Source: Delphinus delphis (taxonomy: Eukaryota; Chordata; Mammalia; Artiodactyla; Delphinidae). Taken from it: a stretch of 64,000 nt of DNA. Of the stretch, positions 12,117 through 23,781 are shown piece after piece. Position numbers and translations under genes: made by a program. Below the pieces are notes generated by a model, which made no database searches, was not told where the DNA came from, and saw only the letters and a list, made by a program, of their open reading frames with translations. The stretch is taken from NCBI RefSeq assembly GCF_949987515.2, contig NC_082683.1, forward strand, positions 126,814,582 through 126,878,581, in the 5' to 3' direction. The first letter of the stretch is position 1, and each line of letters opens with the position of its first letter.

Positions 12117-13014
12117 TCTCAAAGGTACATGTGTACTGATTGATGTAGTTACAGTGCCCAAAGACCTGAAAGGCATTGGAGTTCTCTGTAAAATGTTGCC
12201 TTGGCTCTAGAAGGTGAATTAATACACTATTTTCCCATGCAAATATACTTGGCTTTATTGGATAGCGCACATTTTTAACCTCTACGTCTCAGTCTCTGTA
12301 GGGTAGCTCATGACTTTTCTTTCCTCATTTCTCATAAGGCCACGGGGTCTCATTCCTGAGCAGTCAAACACTTACAACACTCATTGTTCCTTCAGTAATT
12401 TTTACTTGTGCTTAAAGCACTGGGAAAGCCATTGGTGATTATAACTGTGTAGTTCCTACCTTCATGGAATTTACTTCCTGCTTCAGAGGTCTTCTACCCT
12501 GTGAGCCTCAAGGAAAACCAGGTTAAGTAGTTCTACTCTAGACCTCAAGGAGAAACTTGTATTCTTCCCCTTCTACCTCTTTCTTCTTCTCCCTTTCCTT
12601 CACTCAGTATCCTTATCCTTAGGCTAGTCTTCATGGATTTTATTTTTCATCACAGTGGTACAATCTAAAGCAACGTTTCTGCAGGCTCTCTGTTGAACAT
12701 TCAGTTCACACAATCATAAATTTTATATCAATTTAAAATTCAGTTATCAAAATTTTAAATAAAACTTCTAGTATTGAAAATCATACATTATAATGAGTAC
12801 ATTATTTCATTGATATTATTTACCAATTGTGATAGCACATGTGTTTACTTCTTGATCAGTGGAGTCAGCTTGACTCATAGGTCAGTTGATTCCATCCTAA
12901 ATGGAATAAAACATAGTAGTTAAAAGCAGGGTGCATTTCTTAGTTCTCTCTCACATGTGTTGTTTTGTTTTCCTCTGATTTGCTTTGTTTTCCTCAGTTC
13001 TTTTTTTTTTTTTT
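12117..13014. other. No recognised feature
   Basis: About 0.9 kb without any family or exon I can support. A phrase at about 12.45 kb ('cctaccttcatggaatttac') is common in several ancient repeats but is insufficient for a call. Confidence 0.35.
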
Positions 13015-13690
13015 CATTGCTCATAGGAGCTTTAACTGTAATAGCCCAAATTTGGGAACAGCCCAGATGTCCTTCAACAAGTAAATGGTTAAATAAACTG
13101 TAGTATGTCCCTACAATGGAATATTGTTCAGCTAAAAAATAAAACAAAATTTAAAAAGAACAAACTACTGATACATGTAACAACTTGGATGGATCTCAGG
13201 GCATTATGGTGAGTGAGAAAAAAAAAACAATCTCAAAAAGTTGCATAATGTATATTTCAATTTATGCATCATTCTTGAAAAGACAAAGTTAAAGAAATGG
13301 AGAACAGATCAGCGGTTAGGCAAGGAGGGAGGTGTGACTTTAAAATGGTATCTCCAGGGACTTCCTTTGTGGTGACATTAACAGTTCTATATCTTGATTA
13401 GGATGGTGGTTATATGAATCTAAACATGATAAAAATACATAAAGCTATACACAAAGACATACCAAAAAAGGAATTTGTGCAAAAACTGGTAAAATTGGAA
13501 TAAAGTCTGTAGGATAATTAATTGTATTCAATCAATGTCAATTTCCTGGTTTTGATCATGTATGTACTATAGTAATCTAAGATGTCACCACTGAGGGACA
13601 CTAAGTGATGGGTACATGGGACCTTTCTGCACTACTTTTATAAGTTCTGGAGTCTATAATTATGTCAGGATAAAAGTTTTAAAGCATGAT
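13015..13690 (+). repeat. Old L1 (L1M-type) 3' end
   Basis: It contains the typical tail series. This runs from 'actgtaatagcccaaatttgggaacagcccagatgtccttcaacaagtaaatggttaaataaa', 'caatggaatattgttcagc' and 'gatggatctcagggcattatg', to the late part 'ggtacatgggacctttctgcactacttttataagttctggagtctataattatgtcaggataaaag'. It is truncated and not coding. Confidence 0.88.
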
Positions 13691-13865
13691 TAATTGTATA
13701 ATTTTGAATACTAGAAAAACCAGAAAATGTAATTTAGAAAAAAATATATATACCATAGCAATAAAGCATACATATTACCTTAATAATAACTATAAAAATA
13801 TACTGAAGGGAAAATAAATCTATAAGACAGTTAAGAGAGAAAATCTTAAACCTTTTCCTTTTGAA

Positions 13866-14074
13866 TTTATTTATTTATTTTTGGCTGTGTTGAGTCTTCG
13901 TTGCTGCATGGGGGCTTTCTCTAGTTGCAGCGAGTGGAGGCTACTCTTTGTTGCAGTGCGCGGACTTCTCATTGCGGTGGTTTCTCTTGTTGCAGAGCAT
14001 GGGCTCTAGAGCACAGGCTCAGTAGTTGTGGCACACTGGCTTAGCTGCTCCGCGGGTATGCCTGTATTCTTGCC
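13866..14074 (-). repeat. CHR-type SINE, long form (antisense, 5'-truncated)
   Basis: In plus orientation it starts with 'tttatttatttatttttggctgtgttgagtcttcgttgctgc' (reverse of the A-rich tail and 'gcaacgaagac...cagcc'). It proceeds through the modular 'cagtagttgtggcac' units. The tRNA-like head is not present. It is abutted on the right by a short-form SINE of opposite orientation. Confidence 0.88.
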
Positions 14075-14329
14075 AAAAATCAAATCTGGGCTTCCCTGGT
14101 GGTGCAGTGGTTGAGAGTCCGCCTGCCGATGCATGGGACATGGGTTCATGCCCCGGTCCGGGAAGATCCCACATGCCACGGAGCGGCTGGGCCCGTGAGC
14201 CACGGCCGCTGAGCCGGAGCATCCGGAGCCTGTGCTCCGCAACGGGAGAGGCCACAACAGTGAGAGGCCCGTGTACAGCAAAAACAAACAAACAAACAAA
14301 AAAAACCAAACAAACAAAAAATCAAATCT
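14075..14329 (+). repeat. CHR-type SINE, short form
   Basis: The body 14088-14316 begins GGGCTTCCCTGGTGGTGCAG and has an (AAAC)n-type tail. A perfect 13-bp duplication, AAAAATCAAATCT, lies at 14075-14087 and 14317-14329. The B box reads GGTTCATGCCC, with one CpG decayed compared with sister copies. Confidence 0.96.
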
Positions 14330-14930
14330 GCATCTCATCAAGCTTCTAGATCAAATTTCCAGTTTGTAGGAACTACAGGGGACAGAGGAACATGCTAGTG
14401 ACACCACAGAATGCAATAAGCAAATCCAGACTATAGGAAATTCTACCAAATAAACATCTCCTTTCCCTCCACAAATATATGGCAAGGGAGAAAAAAAGAG
14501 GGAAGAGAAACCTGTGATTTGTAAGAGATTTAAAAGACATATCAACAAAATGCAATGTACAAACACTTTGGGGTTCTGATTTGAAAAAAAATGTAAAATA
14601 TTTTTTAAATTGTGAGACAATTAGGAAAGTTTGAATACTAAGAATTTGATCATATTAAAGAATTATTGTTAGTTCTTTTAGGCATGACAATGGTATTGGT
14701 AGAAACCTTTTAGAGATACATATTGAAGTATTTACAAATAAAGGATATGATCCATGGGATTTGTTTCAAAATAATCTAGTTGAAAAACGTAAACCATATA
14801 TAGATAAACCATATTTGGTTGTGTTTGATAATTACTGAAGCTGGGTAATAGGTATACGTAGATTTATTATAATGTTCTCACTACTTTCATGTATGTTTTA
14901 ATATTTCCATAATAAACAGTGTAAAAAGAG
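14330..14930 (+). repeat. Ancient L1 3' UTR (L1MC/L1ME-like)
   Basis: The stretch contains 'attgtgagacaattaggaaagtttgaatactaagaatttgatcatattaaagaattattgttagttcttttaggcatgacaatggtattg'. It goes on through 'gaagctgggtaataggtatac...tttattataatgttctcactacttt...atttccataataaa'. That order matches the 3' UTR of old mammalian L1s. The upstream part (14330-14600) is assigned by continuity only. Confidence 0.8.
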
Positions 14931-14974
14931 GGAGAAAACAGGCAGAAAAGAGTAACGGAAACAGTCTAAGGTTG

Positions 14975-15210
14975 TGGTTAAGAATGCACCTCTCTAATCG
15001 ACTGCCTGAGATTGAATTCCAGCTCTCCTACTTATTAGCTGAGTGACCGGAGCAAGTACTAAATTTTCTTGTGCCTCAGTTTCCTCATCTGTTCAGTGGG
15101 GTAATAATGGTACTTGTCTAACAAAGTTGCTGAGAGTCAGTGAATTAATACACATAAAGCACTTAAAACAGTGACACATACCTATATATGCTAATACATG
15201 TTAGCTATTT
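14975..15210 (+). repeat. MIR SINE
   Basis: This is a sense MIR. 'gttgtggttaagaatgca...gcctgagattgaattccagctctcctacttattagctgagtgacc' leads to 'cctcagtttcctcatctgttcagtggggtaataatggtac' and ends with a CORE/3' part 'taaagcacttaaaacagtgacacatac'. This is one of the best-preserved ancient elements here. Confidence 0.9.
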
Positions 15211-15459
15211 AATGAGAAGTCATCCTAATAACAAGGAATTAATTTTGAAGCTCAGCTGGAAAACGTTCCAACACTAATCATTTGGTAGTAGCTTCCTGAA
15301 GTCTTGAAATGAGTATGATTTTGAGACCAAATGTGGGCACAGCAAAAGATAACTTAGACTTCGGTCTGCAAGGGTGGGGAAAGTGGATGCATGTGGAGGT
15401 GTTCACCATCTCTCTTCTGTGAAGCCCAAGAACCAATGACAGGACAGTTTCCATAAAAT

Positions 15460-15620
15460 TACAGAATTTTGTTACTGGAATCTACTTTATCCTTTTCTTT
15501 TACTGAGGTGATAACTGGGGACCAGAGAGGTCAAGTAATTTATTAAAAATCACACAACTGGCAATTAAACAGTCCCTAGAATCCAGATCTCAAGATTCCA
15601 GTAAGACAAGTTATATGTTT
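15460..15620 (-). repeat. MIR SINE (antisense, partial)
   Basis: 'ttttactgaggtgataactggggaccagagaggtcaagtaatttattaaaaatcacacaactggcaattaaacagtccctagaatccagatct' matches antisense MIR ('gaggaaactgaggcccagagaggttaagtaacttgcccaaggtcacacagctag...'). Confidence 0.75.
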
Positions 15621-16530
15621 CTTATATCCCAGCATGGCATGTGTGGGAAAGTCCATTCATCCATGAAATCAATTATGACTAGAGCTGTAAAGTACCTTAT
15701 TTGGGGAGTTCCCTTAATATTGGGAAACAGAGAAAGGAATAAGTGTGGTAGGGTTGAATAGATCTAGAACAACCAGACCATCATTTCTGGGTTTTCAGGA
15801 AACCAAATCATTCCCTGCCATTCAATTCTTTGTTTTACAGGATCAAGTTTCCAAAGGATTTTAGAGGTCAAACCTTAAGCAGTAGTGCCCAAAGGTCCTA
15901 CTTCAGGTCTCCGGTTTTCTTCATGGCTGATGAGACCCCTCCAAAAACTTAAAAATGACAGTGGTGTGGATCATTTTTGAGGTCTATTCAGAGACATCTG
16001 AAAATATCATTTATTTGCCTTGAAATAAAGGAAACATTTATTTTATTTGAGAGTGTCCTAACAGTTCACAGGGAACATCCAAAGTAAGCATATTCTTTCC
16101 CAAAAACAGTTTTCAAGAAGGGTGTATATTTCTTGCACTGCCAAGAACAAAGCTTTCATCTGTGAGGAACTTGAGAGCTAAAGTGTATTTCAAAGACATA
16201 GTAAACCTATGTCCTAATAGGTCAATTATTCTTGAGAAATTTCAGTGGCTGAATTGAAGAAATGTTCACAAGGAAATTAAAAATTGAAGTTGTTATTCAA
16301 AATTTTGCCTTTTAAATGTGCTGTTAATCAAAATGGGCCTTTACAAAAGTCAGTCAATGTTTTTTATGTCCCCTCATCGTGTAAATTGTTGATGGGGAAG
16401 AAAACCATGAAGCAGTTACTACCCTTAGCTACCATTTGCAGAGAAGGAAGCATTTTGTAAACTAAGCAGTAATTTCAACAAAGTAGTTTAGTGTCTTAAA
16501 GACAAATTTTTCAATAGCAAATATGCCTAC
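15621..16530. other. No recognised feature
   Basis: About 0.9 kb of sequence in which I recognise no repeat or exon. Confidence 0.35.
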
Positions 16531-16776
16531 AAAAGGACCACTGTTCGGGCTTCCCTGGTGGCACAGTGGTTGAGAGTCCACCTGCCAATGCAGGTGACAC
16601 GAGTTCGTGCCCCGGTCCGGGAAGATCCCAGATGCCGCGGAGCGGCTGGGCCCGTGAGCCATGGCCGCTGAGCCTGCGCGTCCGGAGCCTGTGTTCCGCA
16701 ACGGGAGAGGCCACAACAGTGAGAGGCCCACGTACCGCCAAAAAAAAAAAAAAAAAAAAAAAAAGGACCACTGTTC
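16531..16776 (+). repeat. CHR-type SINE, short form
   Basis: The body begins at 16547 with GGGCTTCCCTGGTGGCACAG and ends in about 25 uninterrupted As. A perfect 16-bp duplication, AAAAGGACCACTGTTC, sits at 16531-16546 and 16761-16776. The pure A tail and perfect duplication suggest a relatively recent insertion. Confidence 0.97.
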
Positions 16777-16889
16777 TAGTAATTATTGAACTACTTGTAG
16801 TCCCCTTAACATCATGTCTTTCCTTATACCTTTTCACATATTTGTGGTTATTCTTTGCTACTATACTAAAATTTGATAAGCAGTGATTT

Positions 16890-17600
16890 ATTTAAGGTTA
16901 GTTACAGTGTGGAACTTGAAATCCTATCAAACCTTTCACACTCTATTACATTAAAATCCATTGGTCTATCTTCACTTTGAGGAGATTTTTCACTCATGTC
17001 CAATTTTGTAACATCATAGATTGGTAATTTGGAACATACTGATTTACTTAGTTATGCAGATCTTCCAAATGCTGACACAAGGTCACATTTATTAATATCA
17101 CCGCCAAGCACCAACTTCATCAGAAAAGTCTTTAAATATTGGGAAGTTGTCAAACTCATGGTGGTGGATAAAATTTTCCAAGATTCGAATTTTCTCTTTA
17201 AAACTTTAATTTTATCATTGGCACCAGATACTTGTTTTCCCCAAAGTGACATACTCACTTCACTCGTTTTTGAGAAAATGTCTGCCAAATACCCAAGTCT
17301 GAATAACCATAGTGTGTCATTCCTTCTTTCAAATTAAAAAAGAAAATGTGTTTCATGAATAAAACATTGAGTTCAACTCACAACTCAGATAACCGCACAA
17401 GTGCTTTTCCTCAAAAATAAGAAGTCATTGCATTTTATTTTGTACGGAAGTGTTTTATGCGTCCTTCCCATTTCATTACACAGAATATTTAAAAGACTTG
17501 TACTAGCTTTGCCTGTTTTGTTTTATTTACTGTGACTACTAATACAGTTTGGTGCCACTGCATTGATTCATGCTAAAGGACTGGCAGTTTTACCCATCAA
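16890..17600 (-). pseudogene. hAT (Charlie-type) transposase remnant
   Basis: Read on the minus strand, positions from about 17480 down to 17150 translate to a decayed hAT transposase core. It contains an EMG..HK.L block, a gap with stops, then 'LWLFRLGYLADIFSKTSEVS', 'LWGKQ', and 'NDKIKVLKRKFESW'. This order and spacing match the conserved 'WL.KLAYLADIFE.LNELNLSLQGK......DKI.AFK.KLELW' region of Charlie-type transposases and their domesticated ZBED5/FAM200-like relatives. At least three stop codons interrupt the frame upstream of the preserved part, so it is a pseudogene. The original enzyme catalysed cut-and-paste transposition. The longest uninterrupted part is 17052-17288. Family assignment is from remembered motifs; the exact Charlie subfamily is unknown. 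Confidence 0.75.
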
Positions 17601-18479
17601 TGCTTTTGTACCATAAGTGCATTATTATGAAAATACTTTTGACCTCATGGACTCCTGATAGGATCTCAGGGGCCTCCAAGACTCTGCCGATTACTGATGA
17701 TGCTTTGAAAACTCCTGCCCTATAGTATATTAATTCTGATAGAGTATGATTTGAAGTAAAGATTACGGGAGAGTGGCAAGGAAGGAAAAGCTTAGGCTCT
17801 GAAAAGGAGAGCTTAATTCCTATTTGGTTTATGTTCAAAGTAACCTTGAATGGAAGATACTTAAAGGAGAGTATCTTAGGGGCAGGCTATAAACCTTATC
17901 ACTGCAGTTAATGAAGGAATCGAATGAATAAAAATCTAATATAAAATAAGAAACTAAATTAAATGATAAAAGCATTTTGCGTTTGAAATGTGAAAAATAC
18001 ATTTGGATTCTCCCTGTTATTACTTCCTTACTACCATGGGAATAATCTTGATTAGACAATACTTCACTGGGCAAATTTAGGAAAGTTCTTGTAGAGTATA
18101 CAAGAATGAGAATTCCGTTTTCTACACTTGCACTTTAATGTTTCAAAGAAATGTAAATCTGCTTCGACTTATCAGTATTAGATAGCAACTAACCTCAGCA
18201 TTTGGGGAAAATTTACCCACAAAGTAATGTAAGATATAAAGCCAATTTTAGTGCAAATGTACCTAGTTTGATAAAATAGGTGTGTGGATCAACTGGAAAG
18301 TACATTTTTGCACATTGACACATTAAATATTTATCAAGAAAACTTGGTTTTGAAAAGATTTCTCAGGTGAACTTTTCCCAAGCAGGTAATCACTTCCTAT
18401 TGTTTAAAACTTTTACAGTTGTCTTTTCTGAGTACAAAAGTAAAGCCTTTTCCTTGTATGTAGAATGTGTTTTACATTT
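17601..18479. other. No recognised feature
   Basis: No gene called. The phrase at 17640-17730 ('catggactcctgataggatctcaggggcctccaagactctg...ttgaaaactcctgccct') may be the terminal part of the hAT element on its left, but I could not establish its end. Confidence 0.35.
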
Positions 18480-19195
18480 TTTTTTTCTAGTAGAAAAAAG
18501 GAAAGAAACAAAGAGGGGAAAGACAATAGAAAATTTCTCCTAATGCCACATTACTACTTTGTATATTTTGGGTCTTTTTAAGAGAAAAATACACATTCAC
18601 TGTAAAAAAAAAAAAAAGGAAATATACAAATAAAAGTTGACATAAGAAAATAGGAATAATAAAAAAGTGGTAACCACTGTTAAAATGCTCCCTCTCTCGT
18701 TAAACTAACTAATTAAATATTATGAACTCAGTAGGAATACAAAGCATGAAAGAGTTTTGTATTTTTTTTCCTCATCATTGCCTTCAACTAAGCTAGGGAA
18801 CAGCTTTTTTTTCTATCTCACATTGATATACAGAAGACACAAAGTTTTTCCATTTTAATCTCACAGCCAGTGTGCACTTCAGAACCTCCTGCCCCCCAGG
18901 TCCAGCCAGGTGAACCAAACTTGAAGTTGACTGGAGAGGGTATTCTCTACAGCTTCACTCCTTCACTATTTTCCACTTTTCCCCAACTATGGTCATTGCT
19001 AAAGTACTTTCTTGTGTTTTTGTTCTTCTTGCTTGCTCTTTCTCCATATGGAAAAGTTAATATTATCTAAGCGTTTTTCTTATGTCTTTAAAATGTTTTG
19101 ACCACAATTTTAATGCCTATGTATTATACCATCTGTCACATGATTATTCCATAACTCCCCATTATTGTTGTGTTCATAATTCTGACTTCCACTCA
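18480..19195 (-). repeat. Ancient L1 3' UTR and ORF2 tail (antisense)
   Basis: It shows 'gtggtaaccactgttaaaatgctccctctc' and later 'tgtattataccatctgtcacatgattattccataactccccattattgttgtgttcataattctgac'. These correspond to antisense old L1 ('gaggtaaccactgttaac...', 'catagtattccatcatatg...ccattcccctattgttggaca'). It is highly diverged. The same region of the same kind of L1 recurs at 24.4, 51.6 and 61.2 kb. Confidence 0.6.
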
Positions 19196-19334
19196 TCAGA
19201 TTTTTTTTTAAGCAGGTATACTCAATGTGCATTGAAACCCTAGAGCACACTTCTGTGAATTACTCCTTCCCTATAAAACCTCAAGAGTTTTGCTGAGTGT
19301 TACGTAAGAAAAAAATTTAGTATCACAAAGGGAA

Positions 19335-20740
19335 AGTAAAAAAAAAAAAAAAAAAATCACTTTTAAAATTGCATCCAAAAAAAAAAAAAAAAGGACTTAG
19401 GAATAAACATAACCAAGGAGGTGAAAGACTTATATGCTGAGAACTATCAAACAATGATAAAGGAAACTGAAGGTGATTCAGAGAAATGGAAAGATATCCC
19501 ATGCTCTGGGACTGGAAGAACTAATATTGTTAAAACTGCCATACTACTCAAAGCAATCTACAGATTTAATGCAATCCCTACTAAATTACCCATGACATTT
19601 TTCACAGAACTAGAACAAATAATCCTAACATTAATATGGAATCATAAAAGACCCAGAATTGCCAAAGCAATCCTGAGGAAAAAGACCAAAGCTGGAGGTG
19701 TAACCCTCCCAGACTTCAGACAATACTACAAAGCTACAGTGATCAAAATACCATGGTATTGGCACAAAAACAGACATATGAATCAATGGAACAGAAGAGA
19801 GAGCCCAGAAATAAACCCATACACTTATGGTCAGTCTTCAGCAAAGGAGGCAAGAATATACAGTGGAGAAAAGACAGTCTCTTCAGCAAAAGGTGTTGGG
19901 AAAGCTGTACAGCCTCATGTAAATCAATGAAGTTAGAACATTCCCTCACATAATGCACAAAAATAAACTCAAAATGGCTTAAAGTCTTAAATATAAGACA
20001 TGACACCATAAAATTCCTAGAAGAGAACATAGGCAAAATATTCACAGACATAAATCTTAGTAATATTTTCTTAGGTCAGTCTCCCAAGGCAAAGAAATAA
20101 AAGCAAAAATAAACAAATGGGACCTAATCGAACTCATAAGATTTTGCACAGCAAAGGAAATCATAAAATGAAAAAGCCTACGGAATGGGAGAAAATATTG
20201 CAAATAATGCAACCAACAAGGGCTTAATTTCCAAAATATACAGACAGCTCACACAACTCAAAATCAAAAAAAAAAAAAAAAACCTAATCAAAAACTGACA
20301 GAAGACCTAAACAGACATTTATCTAAAGAAGACATACAGATGACCAACAGGCACATAAGATGCTCAACATCTCTAATTTATTAGAAAAATGCAAATCAAA
20401 ACTAAAATGAGGTATCATCTCATTGGCCTCAAATAGCCATCATTAAAAAGTCTACAAATGATAAATCCTGGAGAGGATGTAGAGAAAAGGGAATTCTCCT
20501 ACTCTGTTGCTGGGAATGTAAATTGGTGCAGTCACTGTGGAAAACAGTATGGAAGTTCCTTAAAAAACTAAAAATAGAGTTATATGATCCAGCCATCCCA
20601 CTCCTGGGCATAGATCCAGAGAAACCTCTAATTCAAAAAGATACATGCACCTCTATGTTCACAGCAGCACTATTTACAATAGCCAAGACATGGAAGCAAC
20701 CTAAATGTTCATTGACAGAGGACTGGATAAAGAAGGTGCG
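19335..20740 (+). repeat. L1 ORF2 3' part, truncated at both ends
   Basis: Sense L1 sequence starts at 'tcacttttaaaattgcatccaaaa', which is interrupted by an expanded A run. It continues through ORF2 C-terminal coding sequence: '[20 protein letters not shown]' in the 19421-19930 frame, then frameshifted parts to about 20740 at 'gactggataaagaaggtgcgg'. The 169-residue open frame is a fragment of ORF2p beyond the reverse-transcriptase core. The 3' UTR is absent, so the copy is broken on both sides. It looks older than the copies at 34.9 and 62.2 kb. Confidence 0.9.
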
Positions 20741-21009
20741 GTATGTATGTGTATGTTCACTTAGTCTGTCAAGCAGAAAATCAATAATTGATACCGCAGA
20801 TTTAAGCAAAAATTTATGAGAAAATTATTTCAAACTAAGGCAATGCTCTCCATGAGCCTAACTTTTATCTGCAAATTAGGAAAGACTGTTTTGATTCAAT
20901 CAGTGATCAGACCCATGGATCACTGCCGCAGAAAGCGCAAGGAGCTCACTGTAACAGCCCAGGATGCAGAGGGTGCTATGCTAATACGTGTTAATAGATG
21001 CTATAGGAT
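20741..21009. other. No recognised feature
   Basis: A short unassigned stretch between the L1 remnant and the next SINE. Confidence 0.35.
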
Positions 21010-21238
21010 AAAAGCGTCCCAGGGCTCTCCTGGTGTCTCAGTGGTTGAGAGTCCGCCTGCTGATGCAGGGGACACGGGTTCGTGCCCTGGCCCGGGGAGA
21101 TCCCACATGCCGCGGAGCGGCTGGGCCCGTGAGCCATGGCCGCTGAGCCTGCGCGTCCGGAGCCTGTGCTCCGCAACCGGAGAGGCCACAACAGTGAGAG
21201 GCCCGCGTACCGCCAAAAAAAAAAAAAAAAGCGTCCCA
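21010..21238 (+). repeat. CHR-type SINE, short form
   Basis: The body begins at 21022 with a variant head, GGGCTCTCCTGGTGTCTCAG, so two stretches of the usual head have mutated. The A tail is about 16 bases. A perfect duplication, AAAAGCGTCCCA, lies at 21010-21021 and 21227-21238. Confidence 0.96.
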
Positions 21239-21884
21239 TAATCAAATGAGATTGGAAAACGCTAGGTTAAAAAAAGTTCAATACATTTCTGAGAGTATCT
21301 CAGGGGTACTCTGCCATTTAATATGTGAAAGTGCAATATGAATTTGCAAAAGGAGGCAGTGACTATAGAAGCTTGTTTTCATGAAGCATGTCCTTACCCT
21401 GGAAGTCACAGAGGGAAATATTCTCAGACTCTGACAGGTAATTCACCAGTTTAGGAAAAAAACCCTTATTTCCTATTATAACTTTTTATAACACATTACA
21501 ATATACAATTTATCTAAGAGAAATAGAATTATAGGAAGTTAAGCATGAAAAAACTATGGTAACATTACTTATCTATTTATTTCCCCAGATGTCAAAGATA
21601 TTCTTGGAATTTAATAAGAATAAAACAAAGGCTTGCTGCCTCAGAGAACAGAGAAGCAGCAGCTATGAAATGCTGGAGAAGAAATCAGCCTCAGGGTGTT
21701 GATCCAATGTCTGGGACAGGAAGGACAAGAAGGGGATGAGTGTGACCTCTTGTGGGCAGAACCTCCCTTATTTCACCTTTGTACACTCTTCTTCCAGAAC
21801 CACACACAGTGTCATGTACGTAAGGTGATAAAAGTCAGGATGCATGAGTAAAGGCTATTTTTCTAATCTTGACTTTATTCATTA
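21239..21884. other. No recognised feature
   Basis: No supported gene. A short open frame begins at an ATG directly after a polypyrimidine-CAG (near 21590) and runs about 38 codons to a stop. I found no partner exon or recognisable protein for it. Confidence 0.35.
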
Positions 21885-22300
21885 ACAAAGCTTTCCTAAA
21901 AGTAAATCTTATTTGCTTGTGTATTTCTATCAGTTGGGATTTTGTTTGTCTGCAAGTGATAAAAACTGAAAGCAGGAGACTAGAAGTTTATCTTTATGAA
22001 AAAAGCCTATATATCAATATACAAAGCTGCCAAGTCAGCTTCATGATTGTCAAGGCCCTTAGCACAGGGCTTCCACCTCATCATCCAGTCTGCAGTGACC
22101 ATGTCCTTTCTGCAGCCGATAGGAAAGAAGAAAGGAAAAACAAAGCAAGCGTCTCCATTTAAGGATGCTTCAAGAATTCGTACATGGACCATGATAAGGG
22201 AGGCTGGGAAAAGCAGTCCTATTCCAAGTCGCCATGGATTCAGCTTAAACTTGGGAATTCTATTATTATAGAAGAAGGAGGGAATGCCTCAGTATTTAAT
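21885..22300. repeat. Old interspersed repeat (unnamed family)
   Basis: The combination 'ctagaagtttatc', 'cttagcacagggcttccacctcatcatcc', 'aaggatgcttcaagaat', 'aagggaggctgggaaaagcagtc' and 'gaagaaggagggaatg' follows the order of a common old mammalian dispersed repeat that I recognise by phrase but cannot name reliably. The three overlapping short ORFs here are not treated as genes. Confidence 0.5.
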
Positions 22301-22802
22301 ACAGAAAAGTGTATGAAAGAAAAATTTTAACGTACAATAAAGAAAATAAAAGTATATGAAAACCTGAGAGAGAATGGCCAGCCAGAAGAAAATGCTTACC
22401 TTGCATCTTTGGAAGGGCCATCAAATGTTTCTAGTGGGGACATCTGAATATCTCAAAAGCACCATTCAAAGAAAGATACTTTACTTCCCTCTTCATCTCT
22501 TCTTTCCCACACTCTCCAAAGTATGTTAGGGAGTTGGGGAGGAGTTGAGTATGAAAAAGAAACATACTTTAGCCCCTTCTGGAAACTGCCAGACCACCAC
22601 CAGCTCTAGCTTAGGGAGGAGAAGTTGTGATTTTGAGTGAAATAAGTAGTGTTATTACATAAAATTGGACAGTTTTTATTACTAAATTGTGATAGTTCTA
22701 TTACTTAAAGTGATCATAGGACATTTGAGTAGCAACAGGAGATCAGAAATGTTATATGTGTGCTTGAAGATTTTATCCAGGAGCAGGGAAAGAGCTTTCC
22801 TA
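22301..22802. other. No recognised feature
   Basis: Sequence between an old repeat and a SINE, with nothing I can assign. Confidence 0.35.
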
Positions 22803-23043
22803 CTGAATAAAGTTTTTTTTTTTTTTTTTTTTTTTTTGCGGTACGCGGGCCTCTCACTGTTGTGGCCTCTCCCGCTGTGGAGCACAGGCTCTGGACGCGC
22901 AGGCTCAGCAGCCATGGCTCACGGGCCCAGCCGCTCCGCGGCATGTGGGATCTTCCCGGACCGGGGCACAAACCCGTGTCCCCTGCATCGGCAGGCGGAC
23001 TCTCAACCACTGCGCCACCAGGGAAGCCCCCTGAATAAAGTTT
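22803..23043 (-). repeat. CHR-type SINE, short form (antisense)
   Basis: A T-run at 22813-22837 (the A tail) is followed by the reverse complement of the short-form SINE, ending with the complement of the GGGCTTCCC head at 23030. A perfect 13-bp duplication, CTGAATAAAGTTT, lies at 22803-22815 and 23031-23043. Confidence 0.97.
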
Positions 23044-23410
23044 AAAGGAAAAATGAGAAATAATAGTAAAGATTATTTGTCATTATATCTCATGAGTATT
23101 GCTTGTACGCAGCCATGACGACAATAATTACCTCATAGGATTTTTGGTGAAGAGTATGTTCAAAAAAAGGAATGCAAGAAAGCAGTAGAGAACAAGGTAT
23201 AAAAAGCAACTAAATAAATGTTGGTTTCCTTCCCTTGTTTCATACTATTCATCCAACAAATAGGTGTTGAATTCATATTATTTGCCAGTTATGTTTTTCA
23301 GAATAAAGACATAAAAGGGGGGAAATCATTGAGAAAAGTAGAAATTAATTTAAAAAAATCATATCTCAATTTTCCCTGTCTAAAGAGAATTCAATTTATC
23401 TGACTCACTG

Positions 23411-23424
23411 CCACCTGGGGGCAG
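23411..23424 (+). promoter_or_regulatory. Possible CTCF core motif
   Basis: CCACCTGGGGGCAG differs from the recalled CTCF core CCACYAGGGGGCAG at one position. It is followed by CTG. This is a motif match only. Confidence 0.35.
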
Positions 23425-23768
23425 CTGTTGAAACTTTAGACACAAGTCCCAGGAGGACTCCAGCACTTGAGGCTTGGAATTTTAACCCCATTTTACTAAC
23501 AGAGTCATTCTATAACATATTTCTTGAGTTTTATGAGATCATTTAGTTACTTTTCTGCTAAATGCTTTTGCCAGTCCAAAATGGGTCCACACACAGATAT
23601 GACAGGGTCTGAAACCATTTCCTGGGGGTATTGGGTTAGAGAGAAGCCACTTTCCATTGTGTCAACTGAAGGTGGAATTTTCAGTTTTCTCCATTAACAT
23701 GACGAATTTCACTTGCCTTTTCTGCTTTCCTAGTTGTAATCGCTAATGAATACAAGTTTTATATTTAG

Positions 23769-23781
23769 TGACACCTAGTGG
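23769..23781 (-). promoter_or_regulatory. Possible CTCF core motif (reverse)
   Basis: TGACACCTAGTGG on the plus strand is the reverse complement of CCACTAGGTGTCA, a two-mismatch version of the CTCF core. It faces the motif at 23411. Confidence 0.25.
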
